Shown one piece after another: positions 1 to 10,946 of a DNA stretch of 64,000 nt; position 1 is the first letter of the stretch, and every line of letters starts with the position of its first letter. The DNA is taken from contig MCFE01000116.1 in the NCBI GenBank assembly GCA_002104905.1, forward strand, positions 100,132 through 164,131, in the 5' to 3' direction. Source of the stretch: Basidiobolus meristosporus CBS 931.73 (Eukaryota; Basidiobolomycota; Basidiobolomycetes; Basidiobolales; Basidiobolaceae). The translations under genes were made by a program, and so were the position numbers. The notes under the pieces were generated by a model. It had not been told where the DNA came from, made no database searches, and saw nothing but the letters and a program-made list of their open reading frames with translations.

Positions 1-141
1 CTACGAGGCATCTTTATTCCGTAATACAACGGCAATTTCGCGGTGAAAGGAATATTCACATATGGTTGCTGACCCAGCTTTCCTCTATTCCCCAGGGGAC
101 TTCCCCTACTCTTGAAAGGCTGACATCTGCGCAGCCAAACA

Positions 142-325
142 TTCTTGGAATCAGAACATGACTTGAGGATGATGACGACCTTTGATGTAACACGCAAGGT
201 GATTTTAGAATATCATCATCCTATAGCTTTTCAACGATTAGTTGCATCTTGTGGCACCAATAGTTCTGGGAATCAGAAATCGCCAGCCCGTGATTCCTAG
301 AAGCCAGAATCAATGCACATAAATA
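142..325 (+). promoter_or_regulatory. A-class promoter: three TTC-N3-GAA sites and TATA box
   Basis: Palindromic TTC-N3-GAA sites at 142-150 (TTCTTGGAA), 264-272 (TTCTGGGAA) and 294-302 (TTCCTAGAA), followed by a TATA-like cataaata at 318-325, about 90 bases before the start at 412. The same arrangement recurs before the other A genes with changed middle bases. Confidence 0.6.
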
Positions 326-411
326 GCTCACTAACGACACTGCCATTCATCAGCCTGCAACCTTTCTGTTGAGTATCAGATTCGACTTCAGCCAGCAATC
401 GAACCTAAACC

Positions 412-642
412 ATGAGACTCTTTGCTGTACTCACTACTTGTATCGTTGCCACAATGACAGCTAATGGCTACCCCGTAAATCAGGTGACTGATGGAGTAGC
501 GATGGAAAAGAGAGATCTGCACGACTTTTGTGGAGGCTGGTTCTGCGGCCATGTGAAGCGTGATCACACAGTCCATGACAGTCAGACTACTACATCTTCT
601 CTGAGCTCACATCAGCCTAACACCCTAATGACAGCTGAATAA
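412..642 (+). CDS. A-class secreted cyclic-peptide precursor, copy 1
   Basis: 76-residue precursor. Residues 1-19 are a signal peptide (MRL then a hydrophobic run to TANG), 20-34 a short pro-region ending Glu-Lys-Arg, 35-48 the core DLHDFCGGWFCGHV with Cys40 and Cys45, 49-50 a second Lys-Arg, then a Ser/Thr-rich tail of 26 residues. Dibasic pairs on both sides imply Kex2-type excision in the secretory pathway. The two Cys could close a six-residue ring. Poly(A) signal AATAAA at 797-802. No intron. I recognise no named family. It resembles fungal alpha-type pheromone precursors in logic (signal, KR, short peptide), not in core sequence. Confidence 0.9.
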   Translation: MRLFAVLTTCIVATMTANGYPVNQVTDGVAMEKRDLHDFCGGWFCGHVKRDHTVHDSQTTTSSLSSHQPNTLMTAE

Positions 643-1159
643 GGTACCACCAAGTCAAGATGTTAATTCTCCCAAATGTGTCTCTGCCCGTTCTTCAAGC
701 CCATTTGATTTTGAATCCGTAATTTGGGCAAGATCTACCACCAATGTGATTACATAATACCCTTTGAATCCCCAATTTTGTATGCGTCTCGTAATCAATA
801 AATGGCGCATTGGTGCACAACTACATTTTCCTTTGATGATTGCTGCAAACTGTATTGACACACTGATAAACTAATAAGAGTATACTGTTCAGTATGCAAT
901 AAGCCTTACTCAATATTGGGACTTTAGTGGCAACCAGGACATCCATCAGCTTCACGAAGAAGTGACCCATTGAATATGCAGTCAATAAGCTGGCATTTCT
1001 AGATTTGATAAATGTGTTTGGAACAGTAAGTTAGACGAGCCCAATGAGGGATTCTCTTGCGGAGTGGAATACAGAGCATATGCTGTTGGACGATCCAGAA
1101 GCCATTTCCGGCATTGTAAAACCAGTCTGACCATATTGAGGGGATAGCGTCGGCGCTGC

Positions 1160-1240
1160 TTCGCAGAATAACCTGGCTACAAAAACCGGTTTGGATTTCC
1201 GGTAGAGGATTCCGAGAAGTGCGGCACGAAGTATATAAAT
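1160..1240 (+). promoter_or_regulatory. B-class promoter: two TTC-N3-GAA sites and TATA box
   Basis: TTCGCAGAA at 1160-1168 and TTCCGAGAA at 1210-1218, spaced 50 bases, then tatataaat at 1232-1240, about 70 bases before the ATG at 1309. Other B copies keep TTC and GAA while the middle three bases change (GCA or CTA at the first site; CGA or TGA at the second). Confidence 0.6.
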
Positions 1241-1308
1241 ATCTCTTGCGCTGATGAGCATTCAGTAAAATACAGCTTTGATATTTGAGAGATCACTACC
1301 AAACAATC

Positions 1309-1518
1309 ATGAAATTCGCCAGCGTACTTGTTATTCTTGCCGCTGTTTCTGCTACAGTTGACTGCTACCCATTGATCCTGGAGACTAGCGATTCAGCAGT
1401 GGACAAGAGAGATCTGCATGACTTCTGCGGAGGCTGGTTCTGTGGTCATGTCAAGCGTGAGGAAGCTCCGGAGACAAGTGAAGCCAATATCTCCACTCCA
1501 TCGATGTCAGTTGCCTGA
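1309..1518 (+). CDS. B-class secreted cyclic-peptide precursor, copy 2
   Basis: 69 residues. ATG at 1309 is chosen over an in-frame non-ATG extension from 1285, because that extension is transcribed leader just after the TATA box. The signal peptide is residues 1-18 (MKF start), followed by CYPLILETSDSAVD, Lys33-Arg34, the invariant core at 35-48, Lys-Arg at 49-50 and an acidic/Ser tail ending PSMSVA. The leader is unrelated in sequence to class A but identical in length to the core. AATAAA follows at 1667-1672. Confidence 0.9.
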   Translation: MKFASVLVILAAVSATVDCYPLILETSDSAVDKRDLHDFCGGWFCGHVKREEAPETSEANISTPSMSVA

Positions 1519-2217
1519 TGTGCACAGGCAGCACTGATGACAAGCCGATATCCAAATCCGAACTATCCAATTTTGTTGCTCCTGATAAATACCACACACG
1601 ACAAATTAAGCGTATCCATCCAACATCCTCCACATGGATTTTTGATTATCTGATAATTTCTCAAGAAATAAACATTGTCACCCCGCATTTCATATTTTCT
1701 CACGGCTACTAAACTAGCAGAGTGGAGGTCACTTGTATTCAGACCCATTCCCATATATTCCATATTGGAATGAGCTGATTTCAACTCTCCGAGGCACCTT
1801 TATTCCGCAATACAATGGCAATTTCGCGGTGAAAAGAATATTCACATATGGTCGCCGTCCAAGATCCGTTCAATGCACACCTCACAAAACCTCTTCAAAG
1901 TTACAGGTATGTCATAGGCACCATCATTGAATATTATGCACATGTCTGGGGTATTAAGCCGAATGAACTCTTGAGAAGCCAATATACGAAAAATAATAAA
2001 TATATCATACGACGATCAAGAATTCATTTCCAGTTTCCAAAATCAATCTAACCTTAATGGGGGATTGGTGGCCGCTTTGCTTCCTAGAATATCCCCGCTA
2101 CAACAATGGTATGAGTTTCAGGAGTGAAATGGATGGGAAGTATAAGAGGAACTCGTGCCGATTTGAGCTTATTAGAAGACAGTCTTTGATATCTTGGTAG
2201 TTCATTAAAAAAGAATC

Positions 2218-2418
2218 ATGAAATCCACCAACACACTTATTTTTATTGTCGCAGCTTCAGTAGCCATTGACTGCTACCCATCGATTGTGGAGACTAGCAA
2301 CTCAACTTTGAACAAGAGAGATCTACATGACTTCTATGACCATGTCAAGCGGGAGAGACTTCTGGAGACAAGTGAAGAAATTACATCCACCTCACAAGGC
2401 CATATTTTGTACTATTAG
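2218..2418 (+). pseudogene. B-like precursor with the core deleted
   Basis: Open frame of 66 residues with a diverged B leader (MKSTNTL start, still CYP at 19-21 and Lys-Arg at 33-34). The core is cut to DLHDF-YDHV: an in-frame loss removes both Cys and the Gly-Gly-Trp-Phe ring, while the flanking Lys-Arg pairs survive. The TTC-N3-GAA site (2081-2089) and promoter remain. It belongs to the older, divergent part of the array. Probably non-functional as a source of the ring peptide, though a linear peptide could in principle still be made. Confidence 0.75.
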
Positions 2419-3133
2419 CCTACTCGACTGTCGCACTGACACATTACTGACTGCCCTCATGCCTGCTTTCAACTGTTGCATTAACGTATTCTTGACCGCT
2501 CGTCACGCCTGATTAATTTTTGAATCCGCAATTTCAGCGAGAATATCACCAATATTTGAATATTCAATTTTGTTGACATATTGTAGTCAATAAACAGGGT
2601 ACTAGGGCGTAGTGATACCCTCTGTTGATGGAACGACCTGTTAGTATGTGCTCATGGTTGAATGTCAGCATTTGGCTCAGTATGCCACAAATCCTTACAT
2701 AAATGGCTTTGTCTCCAACATGTCCAATGCGCATGAATCATACCAGGGGCCGTACCATAGTGCGCACGTTTCACCAGCGTATATGACTCTTCAGATTTGC
2801 CATTATATAGTATATATCATTACTGAAGTTAATAAATATGTTTGGAGCAATTAACTATGGGAAATCTCTGAGGTTATTTTGCCCACTGGATCATAATGAG
2901 TATGCTGTTTGCCGATCAGGAAGCTATTTCCGGTTTTTCGATACCGGTGTGACTATACCGAGTGCTTGGCGTCCGCTTTGCTTCCTAGAATATCGCTGCT
3001 GCAATAACTAGTTTAGATATCCCCTGGGAAAGTACCAATATGTGTTGTAAGAAGAGTATAAATAGAACTCTTGCCGATCCATATTCAGTAGTACACGGCG
3101 TTTGATATCTTGAGAGATCATTATACTCTACAC

Positions 3134-3302
3134 ATGAAGTTCACCCAGCATGCTTGTCGCGATTTCTGCCTCTTCAGTAGCTGTTGACTGCTACCCATTG
3201 ACCCTGGAGACTAGCGAGTCCGCAGTGAACAAGAGAGATCTGCATGACTTTTGTGGAGGCTGGTTCTGTGGACATGTGAAACGGGATGATGACCTCGGGT
3301 AA
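3134..3302 (+). pseudogene. B-like precursor, frameshifted in the signal peptide
   Basis: ATG at 3134, but one extra C in the fifth codon region throws the signal peptide out of frame, and TGA soon follows. Downstream, the correct frame still reads leader, Lys-Arg, the complete core, Lys-Arg and a short tail DDDLG ending at TAA 3300-3302. A TTC-N3-GAA site (2982-2990) and a TATA-like box upstream are preserved. A single-base sequencing error cannot be excluded, but the surrounding copy is divergent, so decay is the simpler reading. Confidence 0.7.
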
Positions 3303-3780
3303 AATGCAGACAAAATCTCGGTCTTGCATATGCCCAATATCTAAAGTGATCAGACCGCGCCTATGGTTACAATCTCAGGACCAAGAACTCGAAGGAAATC
3401 TACCGCCGGAATACATCAATTTTACTGTATTTTATAATCACCATGGCAGATTAGCTAAACGTATCCTCCCACCTCCGCATGGAGTTTTATTTGGTGACGA
3501 GCTCCTATAAAATAAACAATACAACTCCATAATCCACTATCCGTATTGCTTTAACCTTTAGCAAAGCAACTACTCATACTTCAGCTCGTCGCATTTTCAC
3601 CAAGTTTGCTTGACCCAAAGATGGTAAAGATCCTCCCTACAGGATTTGGACTATACAAATATCATCAGTCATTCCATATCCGATATTACTTCTGTTGTGG
3701 ATATCCTGTTTACTAACACTCTGATATTCCCAAGAGTGCTTCCTTTGCTTATGAAATACTGAGGTCTGCCCAGACAGACA

Positions 3781-3926
3781 TTCTAGGAATAAGGATGTAA
3801 CATGATGATGATTCACACGGTCAATTTAGTTTCAGTATAGTATTTTTGTGCTTGACTTTCATCCAGTACATGATGTGCAACCAAAAATTCTGGGAACAAG
3901 GAATCACTACCACAGGATTCCAAGAA
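3781..3926 (+). promoter_or_regulatory. Diverged A promoter retaining three TTC-N3-GAA sites
   Basis: TTCTAGGAA 3781-3789, TTCTGGGAA 3888-3896 and TTCCAAGAA 3918-3926 are kept although the surrounding sequence differs substantially from the other A promoters. A TATA-like box (catatata) follows near 3940. Confidence 0.55.
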
Positions 3927-4034
3927 GCCTAAATCAGCGTACATATATAGCTTACTAATAGCGATGCCATTCCACAGTCTACAACCTCTCTTCGAATATC
4001 ATATTCTTCCCCTGCCAATTATTGAGCCAAAACC

Positions 4035-4265
4035 ATGAGACTCGTTACTATACTTACTATTTGTATTGTATCTGCAATAACAGCTAACGGCTACCCCATG
4101 ACTTCGCTGACTGATGAAGTGGCCATGGACAAGAGAGATCTGCACGACTTTTGCGGAGGTTGGTTCTGCGGTCATGTAAAGCGTGAGCGCAGCATCCTTG
4201 ATAGCCAGGCTACTACCACTCCTCTGGGCACAAATCAGCCCGATATCCTCACGATAGCTCAATAA
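4035..4265 (+). CDS. A-class precursor, diverged copy
   Basis: 76 residues. The leader differs from copy 1 at many positions (MRLVTILTIC start; pro-region MTSLTDEVAMD), and the tail is changed to ERSILDSQATTTPLGTNQ-type sequence. The core at 35-48 and both Lys-Arg pairs are unchanged. The contrast between a drifting leader and tail and a fixed core makes this copy informative about selection. Confidence 0.9.
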   Translation: MRLVTILTICIVSAITANGYPMTSLTDEVAMDKRDLHDFCGGWFCGHVKRERSILDSQATTTPLGTNQPDILTIAQ

Positions 4266-4932
4266 GAGACCACTAAGACAATATGACACTTCTACCGAAT
4301 ACTTCCCTGCCTGTTCTTCACGCCCAATTGATTTTGAATCCGTATTTGGGCAAGATCCACCACCAATGTGATTACATAATACCCTTTGAATCCCCAATTT
4401 TGTATACATCTCGTAATCAATAAATGGCGCGTTGGTGCACAACTACATTCTCCATTGATGATTGCCGCAAACTGTATTGTAACACTGATAAACTAATAAG
4501 AGTATACTGTTCAGTATGCAATAAGCCTTACTCAATATTGGGACTTTAGTGGCAACCAGGACATTCATCAGCTTCACGAAGAAGTGACCCACTGAATATG
4601 CAGTCAATAAGCTGGCATTTCTAGATTTGATAAATGTGTTTGGAGCAGGAAGTTAGATGAGCCCGATGAGAGATTCTCATGCGGAGTGGAAAACAGAGCA
4701 TATAAGCTGTTCGACGATCCAGAAGCCATTTCCGGCATTGTAAAACCAGTCTGACCATATTGAGGGGATAGCGTCGGCGCTGCTTCGCAGAATAACCTGG
4801 CTACAAAAACCGGTTTGGATTTCCGGTAGAGGATTCTGAGAAGTGCGGCACGAAGTATATCAATGTCTCTTGCGCTGATTAGCATTCATTAAAATACAGC
4901 TTTGATATTTGAGAGATCACTACCAAACAATC

Positions 4933-5142
4933 ATGAAATTCGCCAGCGTACTTGCTATTCTTGCCGCTGTTTCTGCGACAGTTGATTGCTACCCATTGAT
5001 ACTGGAGACTAGCGATTCAGCAATGGACAAGAGAGATCTGCATGACTTCTGCGGAGGCTGGTTCTGTGGTCATGTCAAGCGTGAGGAAGCTCCGGAGACA
5101 AGTGAAGCCAATATCTCCACTCCATCGATGTCAGTTGCCTGA
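4933..5142 (+). CDS. B-class precursor
   Basis: 69 residues, nearly identical to the copy at 1309 (Val8 becomes Ala; pro-region SAMD before Lys-Arg). Core intact, tail ends PSMSVA. ATG at 4933 follows a TATA box and the paired TTC-N3-GAA sites. Confidence 0.9.
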   Translation: MKFASVLAILAAVSATVDCYPLILETSDSAMDKRDLHDFCGGWFCGHVKREEAPETSEANISTPSMSVA

Positions 5143-5817
5143 TGTGCACAGGCAGCACTGATGACAAGCCGATTTCCAAATTTAACTATCCAATTTTGTT
5201 GCTCCTGATAAATACCACACACGACAAACTAAGCGTATCCATCCATCCATCCTCCACATGCATTTTTGATAATCTGACAATTTCCAGTGAAATAAACATT
5301 GCTACCCCGCATTTCATATTTTCTCACGGCTATTGAACTAGCGAAGTGAAAGTCACTTGTATTCGGACCCATTCCCGTATATTCCATGCTGAGATGAGCT
5401 GATTTCAACCCTACCAGGCACCTTTATTCCGTAATACAATGGTAATTTCGCGGTGAAAAGAAGATTCACATATGGTTGCCGACCCAGCTTTCCTCTATTC
5501 CCCAGAGGATTTCCCCTACTCTTGAAAGGTTGACATCTGCGCAGCCAAACATTCTAGGAATCAGAACATGACTTGAGGACGATGACCATCTTTGATGTAA
5601 CACGCAAGGTGATTTTAGTTTATCATCATCCTATAGCTTTTCAACGATCAGTTGCATTTTGTGGCACCAATAGTTCTGAGAATCGGAAATCGCCAGCCTG
5701 AGATTCCAAGAAGCCAGAATCAATGCACATAAATAGCTCACTAACGACACTGCCATTCATCAGCCTGCAGCCTTTCTGTTAAGTAACAAATTCTACTTGA
5801 GCATTTGAACCTAAGCC

Positions 5818-6048
5818 ATGAGACTCATTGCTGTACTCACTACTTGTATCGTTGCCACAATGAGAGCTAATGGCTACCCCGTAAATCAGGTGACTGGTGG
5901 AGTAGCCATGGAAAAGAGAGATCTGCACGACTTTTGTGGAGGCTGGTTCTGAGGTCATGTGAAACGTGATCACACAGTCCATGACAGTCAGACTACTACA
6001 CCTTCTCTGAGCTCACATCAGCCTAACACCTTCATGACAGCTCAATAA
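5818..6048 (+). pseudogene. A-class precursor with stop codon at the second core Cys
   Basis: Same frame and length as the other A genes, but codon 45 is TGA (5950-5952) in place of TGC/TGT, so translation would end after DLHDFCGGWF. One base destroys the second Cys, the downstream processing site and the tail. The rest is otherwise intact, suggesting a recent loss. Confidence 0.9.
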
Positions 6049-6715
6049 GGTGCCACCAAGTCAAGATATTAATTCTCCCAAATGTGTCTGTGCCGTTCTT
6101 CAAGCCCATTTGATTTTGAATCCGTAATTTGGGCAAGATCTACAACCAATGTGATTACATAATACCCTTTGAATCCCCAATTTTGTATACATCTCGTAAT
6201 CAATAAATGGCGCGTTGGTGCACAACTACATTCTCCTTTGATGATTGCCGCAAACTGTATTGACACACTGATAAACTAATAAGAGTATACTGCTCAGTAT
6301 GCAATCAACCTTTCTCAATATTGGGACTTTGGTGGCAACCAGGACATTCATCAGCTTCACGAAGAAGTGACCCATTGAATATGCAGTCAATAAGCTGGCA
6401 TTTCTAGATTTGATAAATGTGTTTGGAGCAGGAAGTTAGATGAGCCCGATGAGAGATTCTCATGCGGAGTGGAAAACAGAGCATATATGCTGTTCGACGA
6501 TCGAGAAGCCATTTCCGGTATTGTAAAACCAGTCTAACCATATTGAGGGGATAGCGTCGGCGCTGCTTCGCAGAATAACCTGGCTACAAAAATCAGTTTA
6601 GATTTCCGGTAGAGGATTCTGAGAAGTGCGGCACGAAGTATATAAATGTCTCTTGCGCTGATTAGCATTCAGTAAAATACAGCTTTGATATTTGAGAGAT
6701 CACTACCAAACAATC

Positions 6716-6925
6716 ATGAAATTCGCCAGCGTACTTGCTATTCTTGCCGCTGTTTCTGCGACAGTTGATTGCTACCCATTGATCCTGGAGACTAGCGATT
6801 CAGCAGTGGACAAGAGAGATCTGCATGACTTCTGCGGAGGCTGGTTCTGTGGTCATGTCAAGCGTGAGGAAGCTCTGGAGACAAGTGAAGCCAATATCTC
6901 CACTCCATCGATGTCAGTTGCCTGA
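6716..6925 (+). CDS. B-class precursor
   Basis: 69 residues; leader as in the 4933 copy with SAVD before Lys-Arg; core intact; tail EEALETSEANISTPSMSVA. It lies exactly 1783 bases after the previous B gene. Confidence 0.9.
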   Translation: MKFASVLAILAAVSATVDCYPLILETSDSAVDKRDLHDFCGGWFCGHVKREEALETSEANISTPSMSVA

Positions 6926-7600
6926 TGTGCACAGGCAGCACTGATGACAAGCCGATTTCCAAATTTAACTATCCAATTTTGTTGCTCCTGATAAATACCA
7001 CACACGACAAACTAAGCGTATCCATCCATCCATCCTCCACATGGATTTTTGATTATCTGACAATTTCCAGTGAAATAAACATTGCTACCCCGCATTTCAT
7101 ATTTTCTCACGGCTATTGAACTAGCGAAGTGAAAGTCACTTGTATTCGGACCCATTCCCGTATATTCCATGCTGAAATGAGCTGATTTCAACCCTACCAG
7201 GCACCTTTATTCCGTAATACAATGGTAATTTCGCGGTGAAAGGAATATTCACATATGGTTGCCGACCCAGCTTTCCTCTATTCCCCAGAGGATTTTCCCT
7301 ACTCTTGAAAGGCTGACATCTGCGCAGCCAAACATTCTAGGAATCAGAACATGACTTGAGGATGATGACCATCTTTGATGTAACACGCAAGGTGATTTTA
7401 GAATATCATCATCCTATAGCTTTTCAACGATCAGTTGCATTTTGTGGCACCAATAGTTCTGAGAATCAGAAATCGGCAGCCTGGGGTTCCAAGAAGCCAG
7501 AATCAATGCACATAAATAGCTCACTAACGACACTGCCATTCATCAGCCTGCAGCCTTTCTGACAAGTAACAAATTCTACTTGAGCATTTGAACCTAAGCC

Positions 7601-7831
7601 ATGAGACTCATTGCTGTACTCACTACTTGTATCGTTGCCACAATGACAGCTAACGGCTATCCTGTGGGTCGGCTAGCCAATGATGTAACCAAGGAGAAGA
7701 GAGATCTGCACGACTTTTGTGGAGGTTGGTTCTGTGGCCATGTGAAGCGTGATCACACAGTCCATGACAGTCAGACTACTACATCTTCTCTGAGCTCAAA
7801 TCAGCCTAACACCTTCATGACAGCTGAATAA
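7601..7831 (+). CDS. A-class precursor with converted pro-region
   Basis: 76 residues; core intact. The signal peptide and tail match copy 1, but residues 22-34 (VGRLANDVTKEKR) match the second A subtype found from 12.6 kb onward. The nucleotide tract between the two is likewise of the other subtype, so this is a mosaic, most simply explained by gene conversion or unequal crossover. Confidence 0.9.
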   Translation: MRLIAVLTTCIVATMTANGYPVGRLANDVTKEKRDLHDFCGGWFCGHVKRDHTVHDSQTTTSSLSSNQPNTFMTAE

Positions 7832-8498
7832 GGTACCACCAAGTCAAGATATTAATTCTCCCAAATGTGTCTCTGCCCGTTCTTCAAGCCCATTTGATTT
7901 TGAATCCGTAATTTGGGCAAGATCCACCACCAATGTGATTACATAATACCCTTTGAATCCCCAATTTTGTATGTGTCTCGTAATCAATAAATGGCGCGTT
8001 GGTGCACAACTACATTCTCCTTTGATGATTGCCGCAAACTGTATTGACACACTGATAAACTAATAAGAGTATACTGTTCAGTATGCAATCAACCTTTCTC
8101 AATATTGGGACTTTGGTGGCAACCAGGACATTCATCAGCTTCATGAAGAAGTGGCCCATTGAATATGCAGTCAATAAGCTGGCATTTCTAGATTTGATAA
8201 ATGTGTTTGGAGCCGGAAGTTAGATGAGCCCGATGAGAGATTCTCTTGCGGAGTGGAGAACAGAGCTTATGCTGTTCGACGATCCAGAAGCCATTTCCGG
8301 TATTGTAAAACCAGTCTGACCATATAGAGGGGATAGCGTCGGCGCTGCTTCCTAGAATAACCTGGCTACAAGAACCGGTTTAGATTTCCGGTAGAGGGCT
8401 CCGAGAAGTACAGCACGAAGTATATAAATGTCTCTTGCGCTGGTTAGCATTAAGTAGAGGACAGCTTTGATATCTTGAGATATTTCTACAGAACAATC

Positions 8499-8654
8499 AT
8501 GAAATTCGCCAGCGTACTTGTAATTCTTGCCGCTGCTTCAGCAACAATTGACTGCTACCCATTGATCCTGGAGACTAGCGATTCAGCAATGGACAAGAGA
8601 GATCTGCATGACTTCTGTGGAGGCTGGTTCTGTGGTCATGTCAAGCGGGAGTAA
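8499..8654 (+). CDS. B-class precursor with truncated tail
   Basis: 51 residues. The leader is a B variant (AAASATID). The core and both Lys-Arg pairs are complete, but a TAA follows one residue after the second Lys-Arg where other B copies have a further ~19 residues. If processing needs only the dibasic pairs, the product should be the same 14-mer. Promoter and TATA are present; the second TTC-N3-GAA site is degraded (CTCCGAGAA). Confidence 0.8.
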   Translation: MKFASVLVILAAASATIDCYPLILETSDSAMDKRDLHDFCGGWFCGHVKRE

Positions 8655-9109
8655 GATCTGGAGACAAGTGAAGTCGAAATACCCACCTCACCTATGCCAA
8701 ATCTCTAATGTGCACGGGCAGTATTAATAATGATACGATATTTCAACCCGAACTCACCAATTTTGTTGCTTCTGATAAACACTATGCATGATAAGCTAAG
8801 CGTAGCTTTCCATCCTCCGCATGGAATTTTGATTTTCTGATGGCTTTCTATGAAATAAACAATATAATCCCACGTTCCCAAGTTTCATATTGCTATTCAA
8901 CCAGCAGAGTAAAGACCGCTCATATGTAATCCTATGCAATTTAGTTTCATGTTGACGAGGTGTCGCTAGTGAAGCTCCAACCAATCAGAATTGAACTCAA
9001 AGTATATCTTCCTGATATGAATAGTACTTTTGCTGTGAACTTGATATCGACATATGGTCACCGACCAAGATTCCAAATATTCCCAAGAGTACTTCCCTCA
9101 CTTGTGAAG

Positions 9110-9166
9110 CTACCAACCCTCCTCTGAGCTCACATCAGCCCGACACCCCCACAATAGCTCAACAAG
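9110..9166 (+). pseudogene. A-class 3' fragment
   Basis: Sequence matching the A tail (CCTCTGAGCTCACATCAGCC and a following stop-region similar to the 4035 copy), continuing into the standard A 3' region with AATAAA. Leader, core and promoter are missing. This explains the 3115-base gap between the A genes at 7601 and 10716: most of one A gene was deleted from this unit. Confidence 0.75.
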
Positions 9167-9830
9167 GTACCACTAAGTCAGGGTTTCAACGCTGCCAAGT
9201 ACGCCCCCGTCCATTCTTCACGACCATTTGATTTTGAATCCGTAATTTGAGCGAGATCCACCACCAATGTGATTACATAATACCCTTAGAGTCCCCAATT
9301 TTGTATACATCTTGAAATCAATAAATGGCGCGTTGGTGCACAACTACATTCTCCGTTGATGATTGCCGCAAACTGTATTGACACACTGATAAACTAATAA
9401 GAGTATACTGTTTAGTATGCAATCAACCTTTCTCAATATTGGGACTTTGGTGGCAACCAGGACATTCATCAGCTTCACGAAGAAGTGACCCACTGAATAT
9501 GCAGTCAATAAGCTGGCATTTCTAGATTTGATAAATGTGTTTGGAGCAGTAAGTTAGATGAGCCGATGAGAGATTCTCATGCGGAGTGGAAAACAGAGCT
9601 TACGCTGTTGGACGATCCAGAAGCCATTTCCTGTATTGTAAAACCAGTCTGACCATATTGAGGGGATAGCGTCGGCGTTGCTTCGCAGAATAACCTGGCT
9701 ACAAAAACCGGTTTGGATTTCCGGTAGAGGATTCTGAGAAGTGCGGCACGAAGTATATCAATGTCTCTTGCGCTGATTAGCATTCAGTAAAATACAGCTT
9801 TGATATTTGAGAGATCACTACCAAACAATC

Positions 9831-10040
9831 ATGAAATTCGCCGGCGTACTTGCTATTCTTGCCGCTGTTTCTGCGACAGTTGATTGCTACCCATTGATCC
9901 TGGAGACTAGCGATTCAGCAGTGGACAAGAGAGATCTACATGACTTCTGCGGAGGCTGGTTCTGTGGTCATGTCAAGCGTGAGGAAGCTCTGGAGACAAG
10001 TGAAGCCAATATCTCCACTCCATCGATGTTAGTTGCCTGA
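9831..10040 (+). CDS. B-class precursor
   Basis: 69 residues, KFAG start variant (Ser5 to Gly), core intact, tail ends PSMLVA. It lies 1332 bases after the previous B gene because the intervening A gene is deleted. Confidence 0.9.
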   Translation: MKFAGVLAILAAVSATVDCYPLILETSDSAVDKRDLHDFCGGWFCGHVKREEALETSEANISTPSMLVA

Positions 10041-10715
10041 TGTGCACAGGCAGCACTGATGACAAGCCGATTTCCAAATTTAACTATCCAATTTTGTTGC
10101 TCCTGATAAATACCACACACGACAAACTAAGCGTATCTATCCATCCATCCTCCACATGGATTTTTGATTATCTGACAATTTCCAGTGAAATAAACATTGC
10201 TACCCCGCATTTCATATTTTCTCACGGCTATTGAACTGGCGGAGTGAAAGTCACTTGTATTCGGACCCATTCCCGTATATTCCATGCTGAAATGACCTGA
10301 TTTCAACCCTACCAGGCACCTTTATTCCGTAATACAATGGTAATTTCGCGGTGAAAGGAATATTCACTTAGGGTTGCCGACCCAGCTTTCCTCTATTCCC
10401 CAGAGGATTTCGCCTACTCTTGAAAGGCTGAGATCTGCGCAGCCAAACATTCTAGGAATCAGGACATGACTTGAGGATGATGACCATCTTTGATGTAACA
10501 CGCAAGGTGATTTTAGAATATCATCATCCTATAGCTTTTCAACGATCAGTTGCATTTTGTGGCACCAATAGTTCTGAGAATCGGAAATCGGCAGCCTGGG
10601 GTTCCAAGAAGCCAGAATCAATGCACATAAATAGCTCACTAACGACACTGCCATTCATCAGCCTGCAGCCTTTCTGACAAGTAACAAATTCTACTTGAGC
10701 ATTTGAACCTAAGCC

Positions 10716-10946
10716 ATGAGACTCATTGCTGTACTCACTACTTGTATCGTTGCCACAATGACAGCTAATGGCTACCCCGTAAATCAGGTGACTGATGGAG
10801 TAGCCATGGAAAAGAGAGATCTGCACGACTTTTGTGGAGGCTGGTTCTGTGGCCATGTGAAGCGTGATCACACTGTCCATGACAGTCAGACTACTACATC
10901 TTCTCTGAGCTCACATCAGCCTAACACCTTCATGACAGCTGAATAA
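10716..10946 (+). CDS. A-class precursor
   Basis: 76 residues, leader and tail of the copy-1 type (pro-region VNQVTDGVAME), core intact. Promoter of the first A subtype with TATA-like cataaata. Confidence 0.9.
   Translation: MRLIAVLTTCIVATMTANGYPVNQVTDGVAMEKRDLHDFCGGWFCGHVKRDHTVHDSQTTTSSLSSHQPNTFMTAE

Noticed and set aside
655-861. Minus-strand frame after every A gene (about 68 residues, repeated in most units)
   Set aside because: It covers the A 3' region and poly(A) signal; it is repeated only because the unit is repeated. No signal peptide, no domain, and start and length vary between copies.
1031-1261. Minus-strand frame across B promoters (MLISARDI...)
   Set aside because: It overlaps the TATA box and TTC-N3-GAA sites of the B genes and breaks in several units; a shadow of conserved promoter DNA.
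1518-1712. Frame starting at the B stop codon (ATG overlapping TGA)
   Set aside because: It looks like translational coupling, but this is a eukaryote, the frame is lost in other units, and the 3' half differs wholly between copies (compare 5142 with 1518).
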